IMG/VR virus record: IMGVR_UViG_3300032397_000002
Location: 1 to 64,000 of that record
Strand: one strand, 5' to 3'
Source of the DNA: a virus
Length of the DNA: 64,000 nt
Shown here: positions 17,601 to 25,020 of the stretch, one piece after another
Position numbering within the stretch: position 1 is the first letter of the stretch
Layout of the letters: every line of letters starts with the position of its first letter
Made by a program: the position numbers and the translations under genes
Notes under the pieces: generated by a model
What the model was told of the DNA's origin: nothing
Databases searched by the model: none
The model's input: the letters and a program-made list of their open reading frames with translations, nothing else

Positions 17601-18608
17601 CTCTGCTCGGGCAAAATGGCTGTCGTCGCTGACAAGAATCTTGTCGCCATAGCGATTGGCGATGTTGCGGATGAAGATGTTGACGCCCCTCATCACGTCC
17701 CGGTCTGGGGCCCATGGCTTGCATTCGTTGTAGAGGTACCCCTCACGGCGCTCTGCCCCCACGATGATTTTTGGCGTCTCCAGAGGGGTCATCTTGCGGT
17801 TCTGCATGACGCCTACGAGCTTGGAGTACTTTTCACTGGCTGCAGCCGCATTCTTTTGGAAGTCGTCGGCCACAGCCAAGGCCTTGCTCTGATACTCCTT
17901 CCCGTTGGAATCCAAGATGGCCAGATTCTTCCAATCGGGCAGCTTCTCCTCGGTGCCATCGGCGTACTTCAGGAAGGTGCCGGCGTCCCAGTTCTTGTCA
18001 CACACGTGGGGGAACAGTTCCACGTAGAAATTGCCGGGCTTTACCAGAGAGCGAACCCGGTCGTAGTAGCGGATGGCCGTCTTGTAGTCATCGTGGGCCA
18101 GCAGGTGACGGCTCACCATACCGATGAGGCAGGAGCTGCAGAAGGTGACATTCTTGCTGCCAAGTTCCTCAAGGTCAGCCCACCCAAAGAGGGGCTTGCG
18201 CTCGGAACCATGGCGCTCCGCTCGGAGGTCGGCCCTGCTGATGAGGCGGGTGGCCGTTTCCAGGGCCTCCTGGTCCATGAAGTGCATGGTCAGGTGCATG
18301 TACTTCAGGTGCTCGGCGAAGGTGTTCTTTTCGTCCTTGGCGACCCCGGCTTCCTTGAGGATGGGGCAGTCATCGTCCCTGAAATACCCCTCCAAGCCCA
18401 TGATAGGTGTGAGCTTCCCCTTGAAGCGCTTGTCGTTCTGGCACATATCGTAAACGTGCCGATTTGCTTCCAGGGTGCCGTGGTCGGTGACCGTGATGTA
18501 CTCCCCACCCAATTCAAGCTCTCGAACGGCAAACGCCTCCGGGGTGGAGGCGCTGTCAAAGCTACGGACGTGAGAATGCGGCGTTGCGAAGTTCTTGAGA
18601 ATCTTCAT
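14616..18608 (-). CDS. dnaE: DNA polymerase III alpha subunit (C-family, DnaE-type)
   Basis: This 1330-residue protein has an N-terminal PHP domain (ATPHSHVRSFDSAST, TVTDHG) and the C-family palm motifs GPGRGSAAG and PDIDQD (around residue 520), where the Asp pair binds catalytic metals. Downstream are finger and HhH regions (GFNKSHAICYTIIGYACAWLKHYYP, LKGIGDKAQ). The acidic C-terminus (LEEASPELEESP) is unlike cellular DnaE ends. Phages mostly carry A- or B-family enzymes, so DnaE is notable. It should act with the phage helicase and primase; no clamp gene was recognised in this window. Confidence 0.95.
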   Translation of the reverse strand: MKILKNFATPHSHVRSFDSASTPEAFAVRELELGGEYITVTDHGTLEANRHVYDMCQNDKRFKGKLTPIMGLEGYFRDDDCPILKEAGVAKDEKNTFAEHLKYMHLTMHFMDQEALETATRLISRADLRAERHGSERKPLFGWADLEELGSKNVTFCSSCLIGMVSRHLLAHDDYKTAIRYYDRVRSLVKPGNFYVELFPHVCDKNWDAGTFLKYADGTEEKLPDWKNLAILDSNGKEYQSKALAVADDFQKNAAAASEKYSKLVGVMQNRKMTPLETPKIIVGAERREGYLYNECKPWAPDRDVMRGVNIFIRNIANRYGDKILVSDDSHFARAEEKVAQDIRLGQNGNWRFATSYHRFSNDEAWAYFRDKMDVSEAEFEGWVENSHEWGSRFKNFKFTPRKSLPTSFYPAETLKHTISLINKHGRMDWNNQDQKARLQAEINLLHYNGTIDLLPYFFIDEEVCDMYLRRGELTGPGRGSAAGLELAYDLGITHADPRRYGLSMDRFMTPIRIQSGKLPDIDQDLPHRDFLVDPADSTKGWLIDRFGECVSQISTDTTMKLRSSIKDVFRALHGTEGVQRISPLTNELPQPPQGITDAEFVFGYKGSDGTWTAGIIETDPVLQGFVKTYPREWEIVQKCLGMTRQKGRHACAFVIADEPISNFIPITTVGGVRVTQYTASTVESSGGLKMDFLIVNSLKDIGACIRLIQDRHAPELAIMWAKARGGLSKEERIPGMHLNGRFVPAIRCVPRDGRFHDIWDLPEDQPVFHDICESKTESVFQFNTPGAKGWLKQFNFNHHQDADGTVRKGLDCIEALAVFTALDRKGPLDYFMDDGCGSKHNMLVEFARRAKGLPPSGDSLPILNELLPETCGVIVYQEQLTKIYQVLGETTGAEADEFRIHISKKQMAKVIKDKEVFVRGAYPKLGAETSEKLWGMMETFSGYGFNKSHAICYTIIGYACAWLKHYYPLEWWTSVLKNADRNEINEKFWVYCGKLIDVPDVKLSGPGFEIQGERIRAPLWLLKGIGDKAQEQISANGPYDSVQDFCKKIEAWRLANATLVTRKKKDKKTGEETEVQSQRLATTALNSRVITTLIVSGAMDSLFGEVDVGGQKFPMTIGQKLAAHEAAHLEATGKKKKKKAGTELRTIDPLVQYQMRKQILPALSEPLADLTRPLIGDKLVKVDGREHIHHKVVGSRGEGYQDFPLASSEIIEMAMESDLGVEIVFAAIGYVNSDRRFRYDNKNATAGAPKTKTASELTVDVEGVTIKAVKWPLDGGLPPPFQNDLTGAVVVCLYRKRPRKGVTVDEVLVVQPSLDQKLEEASPELEESP

Positions 18609-18637
18609 TGAAGCCTATGGTGGCATGGGGTGGCTAC

Positions 18638-18859
18638 TTAGTCAAGGGAGACCTTGAGGGCCTCTCTCATCTTTACGATGACGGTCTCGTAGAGGTCCTC
18701 GACCTCATCCTCGGTCATCATCATAGCCTGGGCAATGATTTTCGTCGGTGCCCCATCTGGGTATCGATCCATGAGCTTGTCAAGGCTGTAGTCGAATCTC
18801 TTCATGTAGACAAAGTCGGGGTCAGTGTTGATCAGGTGCTTCGCTTCGTTGCTTGTCAT
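18638..18859 (-). CDS. Small protein resembling sigma-70 region 4 (gp33-like candidate)
   Basis: The 73-residue product has a helix-turn-helix-like segment KIIAQAMMMTEDEVEDLY followed by VIVKMREALKV, which matches the spacing of sigma region 4.2 (T..IA..m.(v/i)...V......i.KmR..L). It lacks any region 2. I set the start at 18859, with GGAG upstream; an in-frame start at 18880 is possible. It precedes the polymerase gene. Together with the region-2-like protein at 32545 it would form a split sigma factor. The match is by eye and short, so confidence is moderate. Confidence 0.6.
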   Translation of the reverse strand: MTSNEAKHLINTDPDFVYMKRFDYSLDKLMDRYPDGAPTKIIAQAMMMTEDEVEDLYETVIVKMREALKVSLD

Positions 18860-19247
18860 TTTTCTTGAACTCCAGAACAACCCTGGGAGGCTCGTACAGC
18901 TCTAGTTGCAGTTCAAGATCCGCCAGTTGAGCTTCAGATCGAGGTAGATCCGTGAGCGCCTGGTTTCTTATCTTCCTAGTCTGAAAACGTTTTTCCTGGA
19001 TTGCAATCAGCTGTTTCTTGGTGGTGGCCAGGCCGCTGGTGAGAGACCTGTACTCGGTGAGTGAGACTACGGGTGAACCAAGCAAGTGTTTGAGAGCTTC
19101 GGTGAGAGACTTCCTCACCATCTCGTTTCTCTCGTATACCTTGTCTTGGCTTTCAAGGAAGAAGGTTGATTGTTTGAGCTTGTTCTTCGCTTCTTGCACT
19201 TCGCCGCGCAAGGTTTCTATCGCGAAGAACAGCTCATCTTCGTTCAC
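18822..19247 (-). CDS. Coiled-coil protein, unknown function
   Basis: The 141-residue product is almost wholly helical with long heptad-like runs (EVQEAKNKLKQSTFFLESQ and later AQLADLELQLELYE). The start is GTG at 19247, overlapping the upstream stop as GTGA. Its 3' end overlaps the region-4-like gene by 38 bases, suggesting coupling. No family is recognised. Confidence 0.6.
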   Translation of the reverse strand: MNEDELFFAIETLRGEVQEAKNKLKQSTFFLESQDKVYERNEMVRKSLTEALKHLLGSPVVSLTEYRSLTSGLATTKKQLIAIQEKRFQTRKIRNQALTDLPRSEAQLADLELQLELYEPPRVVLEFKKNDKQRSEAPDQH

Positions 19248-20365
19248 GTCTCAAGGCCCTTCCAGACTGGAATGACCCTGTTCAGACTGGCGTCTGCGTC
19301 GTGATTGGTGTCAACCTTGATGAGGCGGTGGTCGCCGAACATGTGGCCATCAACGGTCTCCCACAGCTGCTGCCGGCAAGGGGTGTTGAAGATGCCGATG
19401 CTCTGGGCGTACTCGTCATTGGGAATCATGCAGCCATTTGTGATGACGGTGGTGCCGTCGATGTCAACACACATGGCAGTGTGCACGTGACCAGTACCGA
19501 CCAACTTCAAGTCGTTGTACTCGGGCTTGCTGAGCTTGAACTTGTTGATTTGAGCCTGAAGCTTGCTGACGTTGATGAGACTGCCAGGAAATCCGGGATT
19601 GAAGATGGTGTCACCGTGACTCATGACCCCCTTCATGCCGAACTGCTCATAGACATAGAACCCACGAATGGGGGTGCGGAATTCGATGTTGGGGACCTTC
19701 TTGAATCGGTACCCCATGGCCCGGTAGATACGGAACTCGTTGGAGTCGTACTTGTCCTGCATGGCCCGTTCTGGGTGACGCCCAGCATCACGTCCGTGGT
19801 TGCCAACGCTGGTGTCGACCACCACCTTCTTGAACTCGCTGGCCAGGAACTCGATGCCGTAGATGAGGCTGTGAAGTGCACGGTCTGACTGTGTAGTCAG
19901 GTCTGCGGCGTTCTGGATGTCGTGGAGCTTCCCCTGGATGATGTCGCCAATCAGGTGGATGTGCAACTCGGTCTCGTGGCGGTACTGCCGCTTGTAGTCT
20001 GCCACCTGAGTCACGATGGCGGCGGTGCGCCGAGACTCTTCTGTGGGGCCGTACCTGAAGTTGACCTGGCGCGGGTCCAGGTCTGCACCGTAGTGAAGGT
20101 CACTGAGAATGACATTCAGACGACGCTCTGTATGCTTGGACTTTTTCCCTTTGTACCGTGGGATGAATTTCCGCTCAGCGAATCTCTTGGCAAGCTCTTC
20201 TTGCCGTGCAAGAGAGACCTCCTGAGCCGCAAGGTAGTCCAGAGTTTTCTTGTTCGACTTCTGGACTACCTTGTTCTCAAGAGCCTCTGCCCGGTCCTGG
20301 ATGTACTGGCGAATGAGGGCCTCTCGCTGAAGCTCCTCTGCTCGCTTCGAGGGCCCCCGCGCCAT
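19244..20365 (-). CDS. Metallophosphoesterase (phage DNA phosphoesterase type)
   Basis: The 373-residue protein has a basic helical N-terminus (1-80), then metallophosphoesterase motifs: LSDLHYGAD, LIGDIIQG, SVGNHGRD, VMSHGD and GTGHVHTA. This size and order resemble phage phosphoesterases often placed in replication modules. The start ATG overlaps the previous TAA (TAATG). A nuclease or DNA-end-processing role is plausible but the substrate is not visible from sequence. It is separate from the SbcD-like enzyme at 33967. Confidence 0.85.
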   Translation of the reverse strand: MARGPSKRAEELQREALIRQYIQDRAEALENKVVQKSNKKTLDYLAAQEVSLARQEELAKRFAERKFIPRYKGKKSKHTERRLNVILSDLHYGADLDPRQVNFRYGPTEESRRTAAIVTQVADYKRQYRHETELHIHLIGDIIQGKLHDIQNAADLTTQSDRALHSLIYGIEFLASEFKKVVVDTSVGNHGRDAGRHPERAMQDKYDSNEFRIYRAMGYRFKKVPNIEFRTPIRGFYVYEQFGMKGVMSHGDTIFNPGFPGSLINVSKLQAQINKFKLSKPEYNDLKLVGTGHVHTAMCVDIDGTTVITNGCMIPNDEYAQSIGIFNTPCRQQLWETVDGHMFGDHRLIKVDTNHDADASLNRVIPVWKGLET

Positions 20366-20934
20366 TACGTGGTCGCCTGGTCAGTGGTGGTAGCCGCAGA
20401 GACCGGAAGGGCCTCAGCAGCCGGGGTGGCGTCTGCCGCCTTCTCAACCACCTCATAGGCCTCCAGGACCTCGAACTTGCCGCCGTTGGGCAGGTCGAGA
20501 CTGAAGCCAGAACCCTGACCGAGCAGCTGGGGCTGGAAGTTCGGGTCAATGCGAGCGAATGCCACCTGGGCGCGGCCAGGGAGGCGCACGGTCCCATCCT
20601 TGTCGGTTTCACGGCCGACGACGATGGACTTCTCAGAGACCTTGTCCACAGCCTTGATGTCGCCCTTGGCAAGCAGCTCAGCCAAGGCGGCCTTCTCGGA
20701 CTCTGCCTGGGCTTCCGCCTTGGCAACCCGATTCTCGGACATGATCTTCTGAATCGTCTCCACACCAAGGGTCTGGACAACTGCGTCCAGGACCTCAGTG
20801 ACTCCCCCAATCTGGTTGCCCAGCTGGGAGATGCTGTTGTTCACAGCCGAAACGATATTCATCACCGTCTTCTCGACCTGGTCCAGCCGCTCCAGAGCGT
20901 TCGACGTCTTCTTTGCCAATTGTCGTTGATCCAT
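20365..20934 (-). CDS. Unknown protein with coiled-coil N-terminus, 189 aa
   Basis: The first 90 residues are helical (NALERLDQVEKTVMNIVSAVNNS), followed by a strand-rich region and an Ala/Thr-rich disordered tail. It could be an oligomeric scaffold in the replication operon. No family is recognised. Confidence 0.55.
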   Translation of the reverse strand: MDQRQLAKKTSNALERLDQVEKTVMNIVSAVNNSISQLGNQIGGVTEVLDAVVQTLGVETIQKIMSENRVAKAEAQAESEKAALAELLAKGDIKAVDKVSEKSIVVGRETDKDGTVRLPGRAQVAFARIDPNFQPQLLGQGSGFSLDLPNGGKFEVLEAYEVVEKAADATPAAEALPVSAATTTDQATT

Positions 20935-20948
20935 TTGTTTTTGCTTCC

Positions 20949-21731
20949 TTATTTTCCAGAGAACTGCCTGTCGAGATTTGCTACAGCCACCATGGCCTGC
21001 TGCCTTGCTGTTTGAGCCGAGAAGTTTTCAATCGCGGCTTTCCCCACGGGTGTAGGAAAGGGTTTGACGCCCACAGGTTGTGCCTGGGGAGTGATGTCCA
21101 TCTTGACTTCACGGCCATCTTCAGTTGTGACCGTCTTGAAGACCTTTTCTTGCTTCTTTCCACGGCCCCTGGGAGCCGCCGGGGCGGGGCTCCTGACGGT
21201 ACGAGTGGTCTCAGCCTCAACAGAGGGAGCCGGACGAACGATTTTCTTCAGGGTGGGCTCACGAGCCGGAGCCTTGGGCTTCGCCGGTGCCTGAAGGGGC
21301 TTGGCGTCAAGGATTTCCGGCTTCTTGAGGACCTTTGCTGCAAGCGCCTTGAGTGCCGAGACGACCTCGGGCTGGGCCAGGGTTCTGATGGCCAGAATCT
21401 CTGCATCCGTGAACTGAGACAGCATCGGCTCCGGCTTCTTCTCTGCAGCACCCACGCCTACGAGGAGGGCCATCCGACTGCGGACGAACTCTCGTATCTC
21501 ACCCTCAACACGGTCTGCAACCTCAACGTTGGGAGGGTCGTTGAAGATGGTGTCCTGAAGGACAAGGCGGTAGTACTGTGCCATCTCCAGGCGCTTCTCA
21601 ACCTCGGACATCTGGTCATCAAGGTCCTGGGCAGACGTCTGCTGGACCTGAGGACGAACAGGGGCCTGAGACTCTTCTTCGGTCTCGTCAATCACCCCTG
21701 AAATGTCATCGTCGTCAAAATCCATTGGCAT
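20949..21731 (-). CDS. Unknown protein with acidic N-terminus and Pro/Ala-Lys linker, 260 aa
   Basis: The N-terminus is acidic (DFDDDDISGVIDETEEES), the middle helical, and the second half a basic Pro/Ala-rich linker. A clear promoter lies just upstream (TTGACA-16-TAGAAT), and GGAG precedes the ATG at 21731, so this gene begins a transcription unit that may read into the genes to its left. Function unknown. Confidence 0.55.
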   Translation of the reverse strand: MPMDFDDDDISGVIDETEEESQAPVRPQVQQTSAQDLDDQMSEVEKRLEMAQYYRLVLQDTIFNDPPNVEVADRVEGEIREFVRSRMALLVGVGAAEKKPEPMLSQFTDAEILAIRTLAQPEVVSALKALAAKVLKKPEILDAKPLQAPAKPKAPAREPTLKKIVRPAPSVEAETTRTVRSPAPAAPRGRGKKQEKVFKTVTTEDGREVKMDITPQAQPVGVKPFPTPVGKAAIENFSAQTARQQAMVAVANLDRQFSGK

Positions 21732-21743
21732 AATGTAACTCCA

Positions 21744-21771
21744 ATTCTAGCACTTGCAAAAAGCGTGTCAA
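21744..21771 (-). promoter_or_regulatory. Promoter TTGACA-16-TAGAAT
   Basis: The -35 TTGACA (21771-21766) and -10 TAGAAT (21749-21744) are separated by 16 bases, and TGC precedes the -10 (extended -10). The TGA stop of the dUTPase gene lies inside the -35 box. The start codon at 21731 is 12 bases from the -10 box and has GGAG, so a short leader is likely. Confidence 0.75.
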
Positions 21772-22226
21772 GCGACCCCGGTACTTCCGAGGCCGCCGGT
21801 CCCGCGCTCCGTCTCAGACAGCTCGCTGGCATCCTCAATGGCTGCAACAGGGACCTTCGCCAGAACCAGCTGAGCAATGCGGTCGCCCTTGTTGACAGCA
21901 AATGCCGATGGGCCCAGGTTGACGAGGATGACCTTGATTTCACCTCGGTAGTCGCTGTCGATGGTGCCGGGGGCATTCAAGACGGTGACACCAAATTTGG
22001 CCGCCAAGCCAGAGCGTGGACGAACCTGCAGCTCGTAACCGGAGGGGATCTCCACACTGAGGCCGGTAGCCACAGCTGCCCAGGTCCCGGTACCCAGGCT
22101 GACGTCCACAGAGGAGCGAATGTCCATGCCGGCTGCGCCGGCGGTGGCGTACTCGGGGAGAGCTGCCTGTGGGTCAAGGCGCTTGAAGCGAAGAACGGTA
22201 GATTGGTACAGTTTGTTTTTGCTCAT
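21768..22226 (-). CDS. dut: dUTP diphosphatase (trimeric dUTPase)
   Basis: All five dUTPase motifs are visible in this 152-residue protein: AGMDIRS (motif 1), [10 protein letters not shown] (2), [16 protein letters not shown] (3), GDRIAQLVL (4) and GTGGLGSTG (5, the flexible C-terminal arm). It hydrolyses dUTP to dUMP, keeping uracil out of phage DNA and supplying precursor for dTTP. It sits directly beside the ribonucleotide reductase gene. Confidence 0.95.
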   Translation of the reverse strand: MSKNKLYQSTVLRFKRLDPQAALPEYATAGAAGMDIRSSVDVSLGTGTWAAVATGLSVEIPSGYELQVRPRSGLAAKFGVTVLNAPGTIDSDYRGEIKVILVNLGPSAFAVNKGDRIAQLVLAKVPVAAIEDASELSETERGTGGLGSTGVA

Positions 22227-22233
22227 GATTTCC

Positions 22234-24099
22234 TCACTTCACGGGGCAGGCACCGCCTGCACATTCGGCTCCATCCAGTTCAGCTCCGGCCTGGACAGCA
22301 TCCATGTCCAAAGGTCGCACCTTCTCGGAGAGTCTACCATACTGCTCTTCGGTAATCGCCTCCTTGGGGGCCTGCTTGAAGCCGTGGTCCCCGTGGCAGA
22401 GGAAACTGATGGTCTTGAGGTTCTTGAGGTTCTCGGCCAGCCAGACCTTAAGCTGAGGGATTTCCTCGCGCTTGTAGTACACGGTCACCGAGACGCTTTG
22501 GTCTGCCCAGTGCTTCTGGGCCATCTTCAAGACGTCCAGCTGCTTCCAGGTGTCCCAGTCACGGTCAGCCACGGGGGCACCGGCGGGGGCGCTCTCGTAG
22601 AAGTCGACCACGACGGTGTTGTGGTCCAGAGTGTTGTCGAACCGCACCACAGGCTCGATGTGGTGCCCTGAGGCGGCCAGGAGGGGGATGAGGGGGTCGT
22701 TGGCCGCGAAGCGAATCCGTTGGATGTAGAACTGGCTGTAGGCTGCGTGGATACCCTCGTAGCCGTGCATATCCAGAACCTTCGACATGGTACCGCTGGG
22801 CTTGACGACGGTCGTGCGGATCGACTCGTTGACACCACGGGCCTTACTGTAGACCCGGTTCTCATCCTGGATGGCCGCGTAGACCCGGTCCAATGGGTCA
22901 GGAGCAAACAATGGGCTCTGGAGGCAGCCGGTGATGCCGGTACCAATGCGCATGTTACGCTTCACGACCTCATCACACTTCTCGATGTGGTAGCGCTCCA
23001 TGGCGACCCGCTTTCCCCAGCGGTGCATCAACCGAGCAGCCTCCTCGAACTCCTCGATGCTGTCGAGATTGGGGAGGGCGATTTCCTGCAGGTTGCACGG
23101 CTCCCCATCTTCGAGAGTGGCTTCGGCGCAGGGGTTGACGCCGATGGCGGTGTCCTTCTTCTTCTCGCCCATGCGGCCGTAGGTCTGGATGTTGGTACGG
23201 TTCACGAGGCCGAATGGCTCCCCTTGCTCGTAGGTCTTCCAGAAGAGGGGGTGCAGGTCTTCGATGTCGTCACAGACCACCGAGAGATTCGCCATCGCCC
23301 GTTGGGTGGGCACAGGTCCCAGGTCCCAGCGCTTCGCCTTGAGGTAGTCCTTGTCGAAGGCATCGCCCAAGATGATGATGGCAGACCGGCGAACATTGCC
23401 GGCCACGACCATCTCACCGATGCTGCAGAGGATGTCCATGGCATCGACCGGCCGGAGCTGACGACCCTCACGTGAGGTGAGCAGGGTTGAAAGCTTCTCG
23501 ACCAACGTGATGAGCGGGAATGGTCCAGATGCAGTGCCGCCAAAGCCATTGATGCGTTCACCAGCCCCACGAATGCAGACGGTGCTGTACTCGAAGCTCT
23601 TGCCGGTGACGAAGAAGGCCTCCAAGGTGCGGCGAATCAGCTCGCACCAGCCCTCACGGCTGTCAGGCACGATGAACGAGGCATCCTTGGTAGCCTTGTG
23701 CCGGATGACGACCCCCTTGCGAATCTTGGGGAGCTTGGAGGTGAACTTGTGTTCAACGCTCATTCCAACGCCACCACCAAGCATCAGGAGGTCTTGGGCG
23801 ATGATGAAGTTCATCCAGTCGTCGCTGGTTACGAACCAGCAGTTGTTCAGGGCCACCCCACCCAGGATGGTCTGGGCCGGCGCACCACTGAACCACCAGC
23901 CACGGCCAGCAGGCCCGGCCTTGCGGTTCGACAGGAAGTACTCCAGGCGCTCAATCTCTTTCTTGCTGACGTCGTGACCACGTACATTGCCAGCGATGAC
24001 ACGCTCCACGGTCTGAGGGAAGGTCTCCAAGACACCACCGTCCTTGCGGGCGTAGGTTCTCTTGAAGACGACGCGGGCGAGATTGGACCAGTCTTTCAC
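22234..24099 (-). CDS. nrdJ: Adenosylcobalamin-dependent ribonucleotide reductase (class II)
   Basis: The 621-residue protein has the class II pattern: NNCWFVT (first redox Cys), [27 protein letters not shown] (active-site Cys/Glu and second redox Cys), VKPSGTMS, and a C-terminal CAGGAC redox pair (about 614-619) that accepts electrons from thioredoxin. Size fits a monomeric B12 enzyme. It makes deoxynucleotides without an oxygen-dependent small subunit but needs cobalamin from the host. The start is GTG at 24099, overlapping the endonuclease VII stop as GTGA. Confidence 0.93.
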   Translation of the reverse strand: MKDWSNLARVVFKRTYARKDGGVLETFPQTVERVIAGNVRGHDVSKKEIERLEYFLSNRKAGPAGRGWWFSGAPAQTILGGVALNNCWFVTSDDWMNFIIAQDLLMLGGGVGMSVEHKFTSKLPKIRKGVVIRHKATKDASFIVPDSREGWCELIRRTLEAFFVTGKSFEYSTVCIRGAGERINGFGGTASGPFPLITLVEKLSTLLTSREGRQLRPVDAMDILCSIGEMVVAGNVRRSAIIILGDAFDKDYLKAKRWDLGPVPTQRAMANLSVVCDDIEDLHPLFWKTYEQGEPFGLVNRTNIQTYGRMGEKKKDTAIGVNPCAEATLEDGEPCNLQEIALPNLDSIEEFEEAARLMHRWGKRVAMERYHIEKCDEVVKRNMRIGTGITGCLQSPLFAPDPLDRVYAAIQDENRVYSKARGVNESIRTTVVKPSGTMSKVLDMHGYEGIHAAYSQFYIQRIRFAANDPLIPLLAASGHHIEPVVRFDNTLDHNTVVVDFYESAPAGAPVADRDWDTWKQLDVLKMAQKHWADQSVSVTVYYKREEIPQLKVWLAENLKNLKTISFLCHGDHGFKQAPKEAITEEQYGRLSEKVRPLDMDAVQAGAELDGAECAGGACPVK

Positions 24100-24470
24100 T
24101 TTTTCTTTCCTTTTGCCTTCTTAGGAACAGCGGGCACTTCTGCTGGCCGCCTGGAGGCGTAGATTCTGAGGTAGGCTGCAACCCTCTCAGCCCTCTGAAT
24201 GGTGACACCACGTCCGACGAAGGTGGTGTTGCAACGAAAACACAGTAGCCCTCGGACAAAGAGCTTTCTCTGGTGAGGTGGAAGTTTCTTCCACCCCTTG
24301 ACGTGCTCGTGGTCGACACAAAGACGACCGGTGCTGGTCAGCTTCTCGCAAACGTAGCAGACACGACCTTGGCTATCAGCCAGCTCTTGCCACTCACAGA
24401 AGCTGAGCCCGTACCGGTCGAGGGTGCCCTTCTTCGGGACCTGGAGCGGCAACCCCTCCTGCTCTGCCAC
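24096..24470 (-). CDS. Recombination endonuclease VII-like
   Basis: The 124-residue product shows the endonuclease VII pattern: CYVC, VDHEH (catalytic His) and VRGLLCFRCN, with the two Cys pairs forming a zinc site. It resolves branched DNA (T4 gp49 role) and would work with the RecA-like and gp46/47-like proteins, and before packaging. The start is GTG at 24470. Confidence 0.9.
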   Translation of the reverse strand: MAEQEGLPLQVPKKGTLDRYGLSFCEWQELADSQGRVCYVCEKLTSTGRLCVDHEHVKGWKKLPPHQRKLFVRGLLCFRCNTTFVGRGVTIQRAERVAAYLRIYASRRPAEVPAVPKKAKGKKK

Positions 24471-24471
24471 T

Positions 24472-24750
24472 TTACACCTTTCCGCGCGCTTCGAGGATGA
24501 AGTGAGCGTACGCGATGCGCAGCTTGTTCATCTTCGTGGCCTCACGGTACTGTTCTCCGGCGAACTTGACTGCCGCCATCTTGTCAGCGAGGTCCTGGTC
24601 CTTCTTCTTCGCTGCACGGTTCTCGTGCTCGTTGATGGCGACCTCAGAAACTCGGCGCTTGATGTCCTCTTCAGACATGCTGTCGATGCTCGTCTTGAAG
24701 TCTGAATCGAGGTCTGCAAAGGGGGACTTCTTCTGGAATCCACGTGCCAT
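24472..24750 (-). CDS. Hypothetical charged helical protein, 92 aa
   Basis: The product is helical and highly charged, with a Lys/Glu-rich centre (HENRAAKKKDQDLADKM). A good promoter sits upstream of this gene (24781-24808), and AAGGAG precedes the ATG. It stands directly before endonuclease VII. No family recognised. Confidence 0.6.
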   Translation of the reverse strand: MARGFQKKSPFADLDSDFKTSIDSMSEEDIKRRVSEVAINEHENRAAKKKDQDLADKMAAVKFAGEQYREATKMNKLRIAYAHFILEARGKV

Positions 24751-24780
24751 TTGTGCTGCTCCTTGGGTGAACTGATGGTG

Positions 24781-24808
24781 ATTGTACTACGAACATCGGA
24801 AGAATCAA
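24781..24808 (-). promoter_or_regulatory. Promoter TTGATT-16-TACAAT
   Basis: The -35 TTGATT (24808-24803) and -10 TACAAT (24786-24781) are 16 bases apart. The preceding bases read ACGGCAC, the same CGGCACTTGA string found in the repeats at 29902-30058. The stop codon of the upstream gene is inside the -35 box. Confidence 0.7.
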
Positions 24809-25020
24809 GTGCCGTATTTGACGAGGTCGTAGTCGTGACGAACCTCATCGGCGCCATGGTCGAAAGCAAATTCTGCCATCTTGTGGCGAGACTGCTCTTC
24901 CACCGGAGACCACTGCATCTCGCCCTCGTTGTCGACCATCCAGAACTTACCTGATCCAGCTGCCGAGGTCTCGTCGGTGACCTTGATGACCCAGACGCTC
25001 TTCACTCTTTTCTGAATCAT
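24805..25020 (-). CDS. Hypothetical protein, 71 aa
   Basis: The short product has a strand-rich start (VKSVWVIKVTDE) and a His/Asp-rich end (FAFDHGADEVRHDYDLVKYG). It starts by ATGA overlap with the SbcC-like gene. No family recognised. Confidence 0.55.
   Translation of the reverse strand: MIQKRVKSVWVIKVTDETSAAGSGKFWMVDNEGEMQWSPVEEQSRHKMAEFAFDHGADEVRHDYDLVKYGT

Noticed and set aside
16086-18611. Long rightward open frame of 841 codons opposite dnaE
   Set aside because: It mirrors the polymerase gene; composition is typical of antisense frames in GC-rich DNA.
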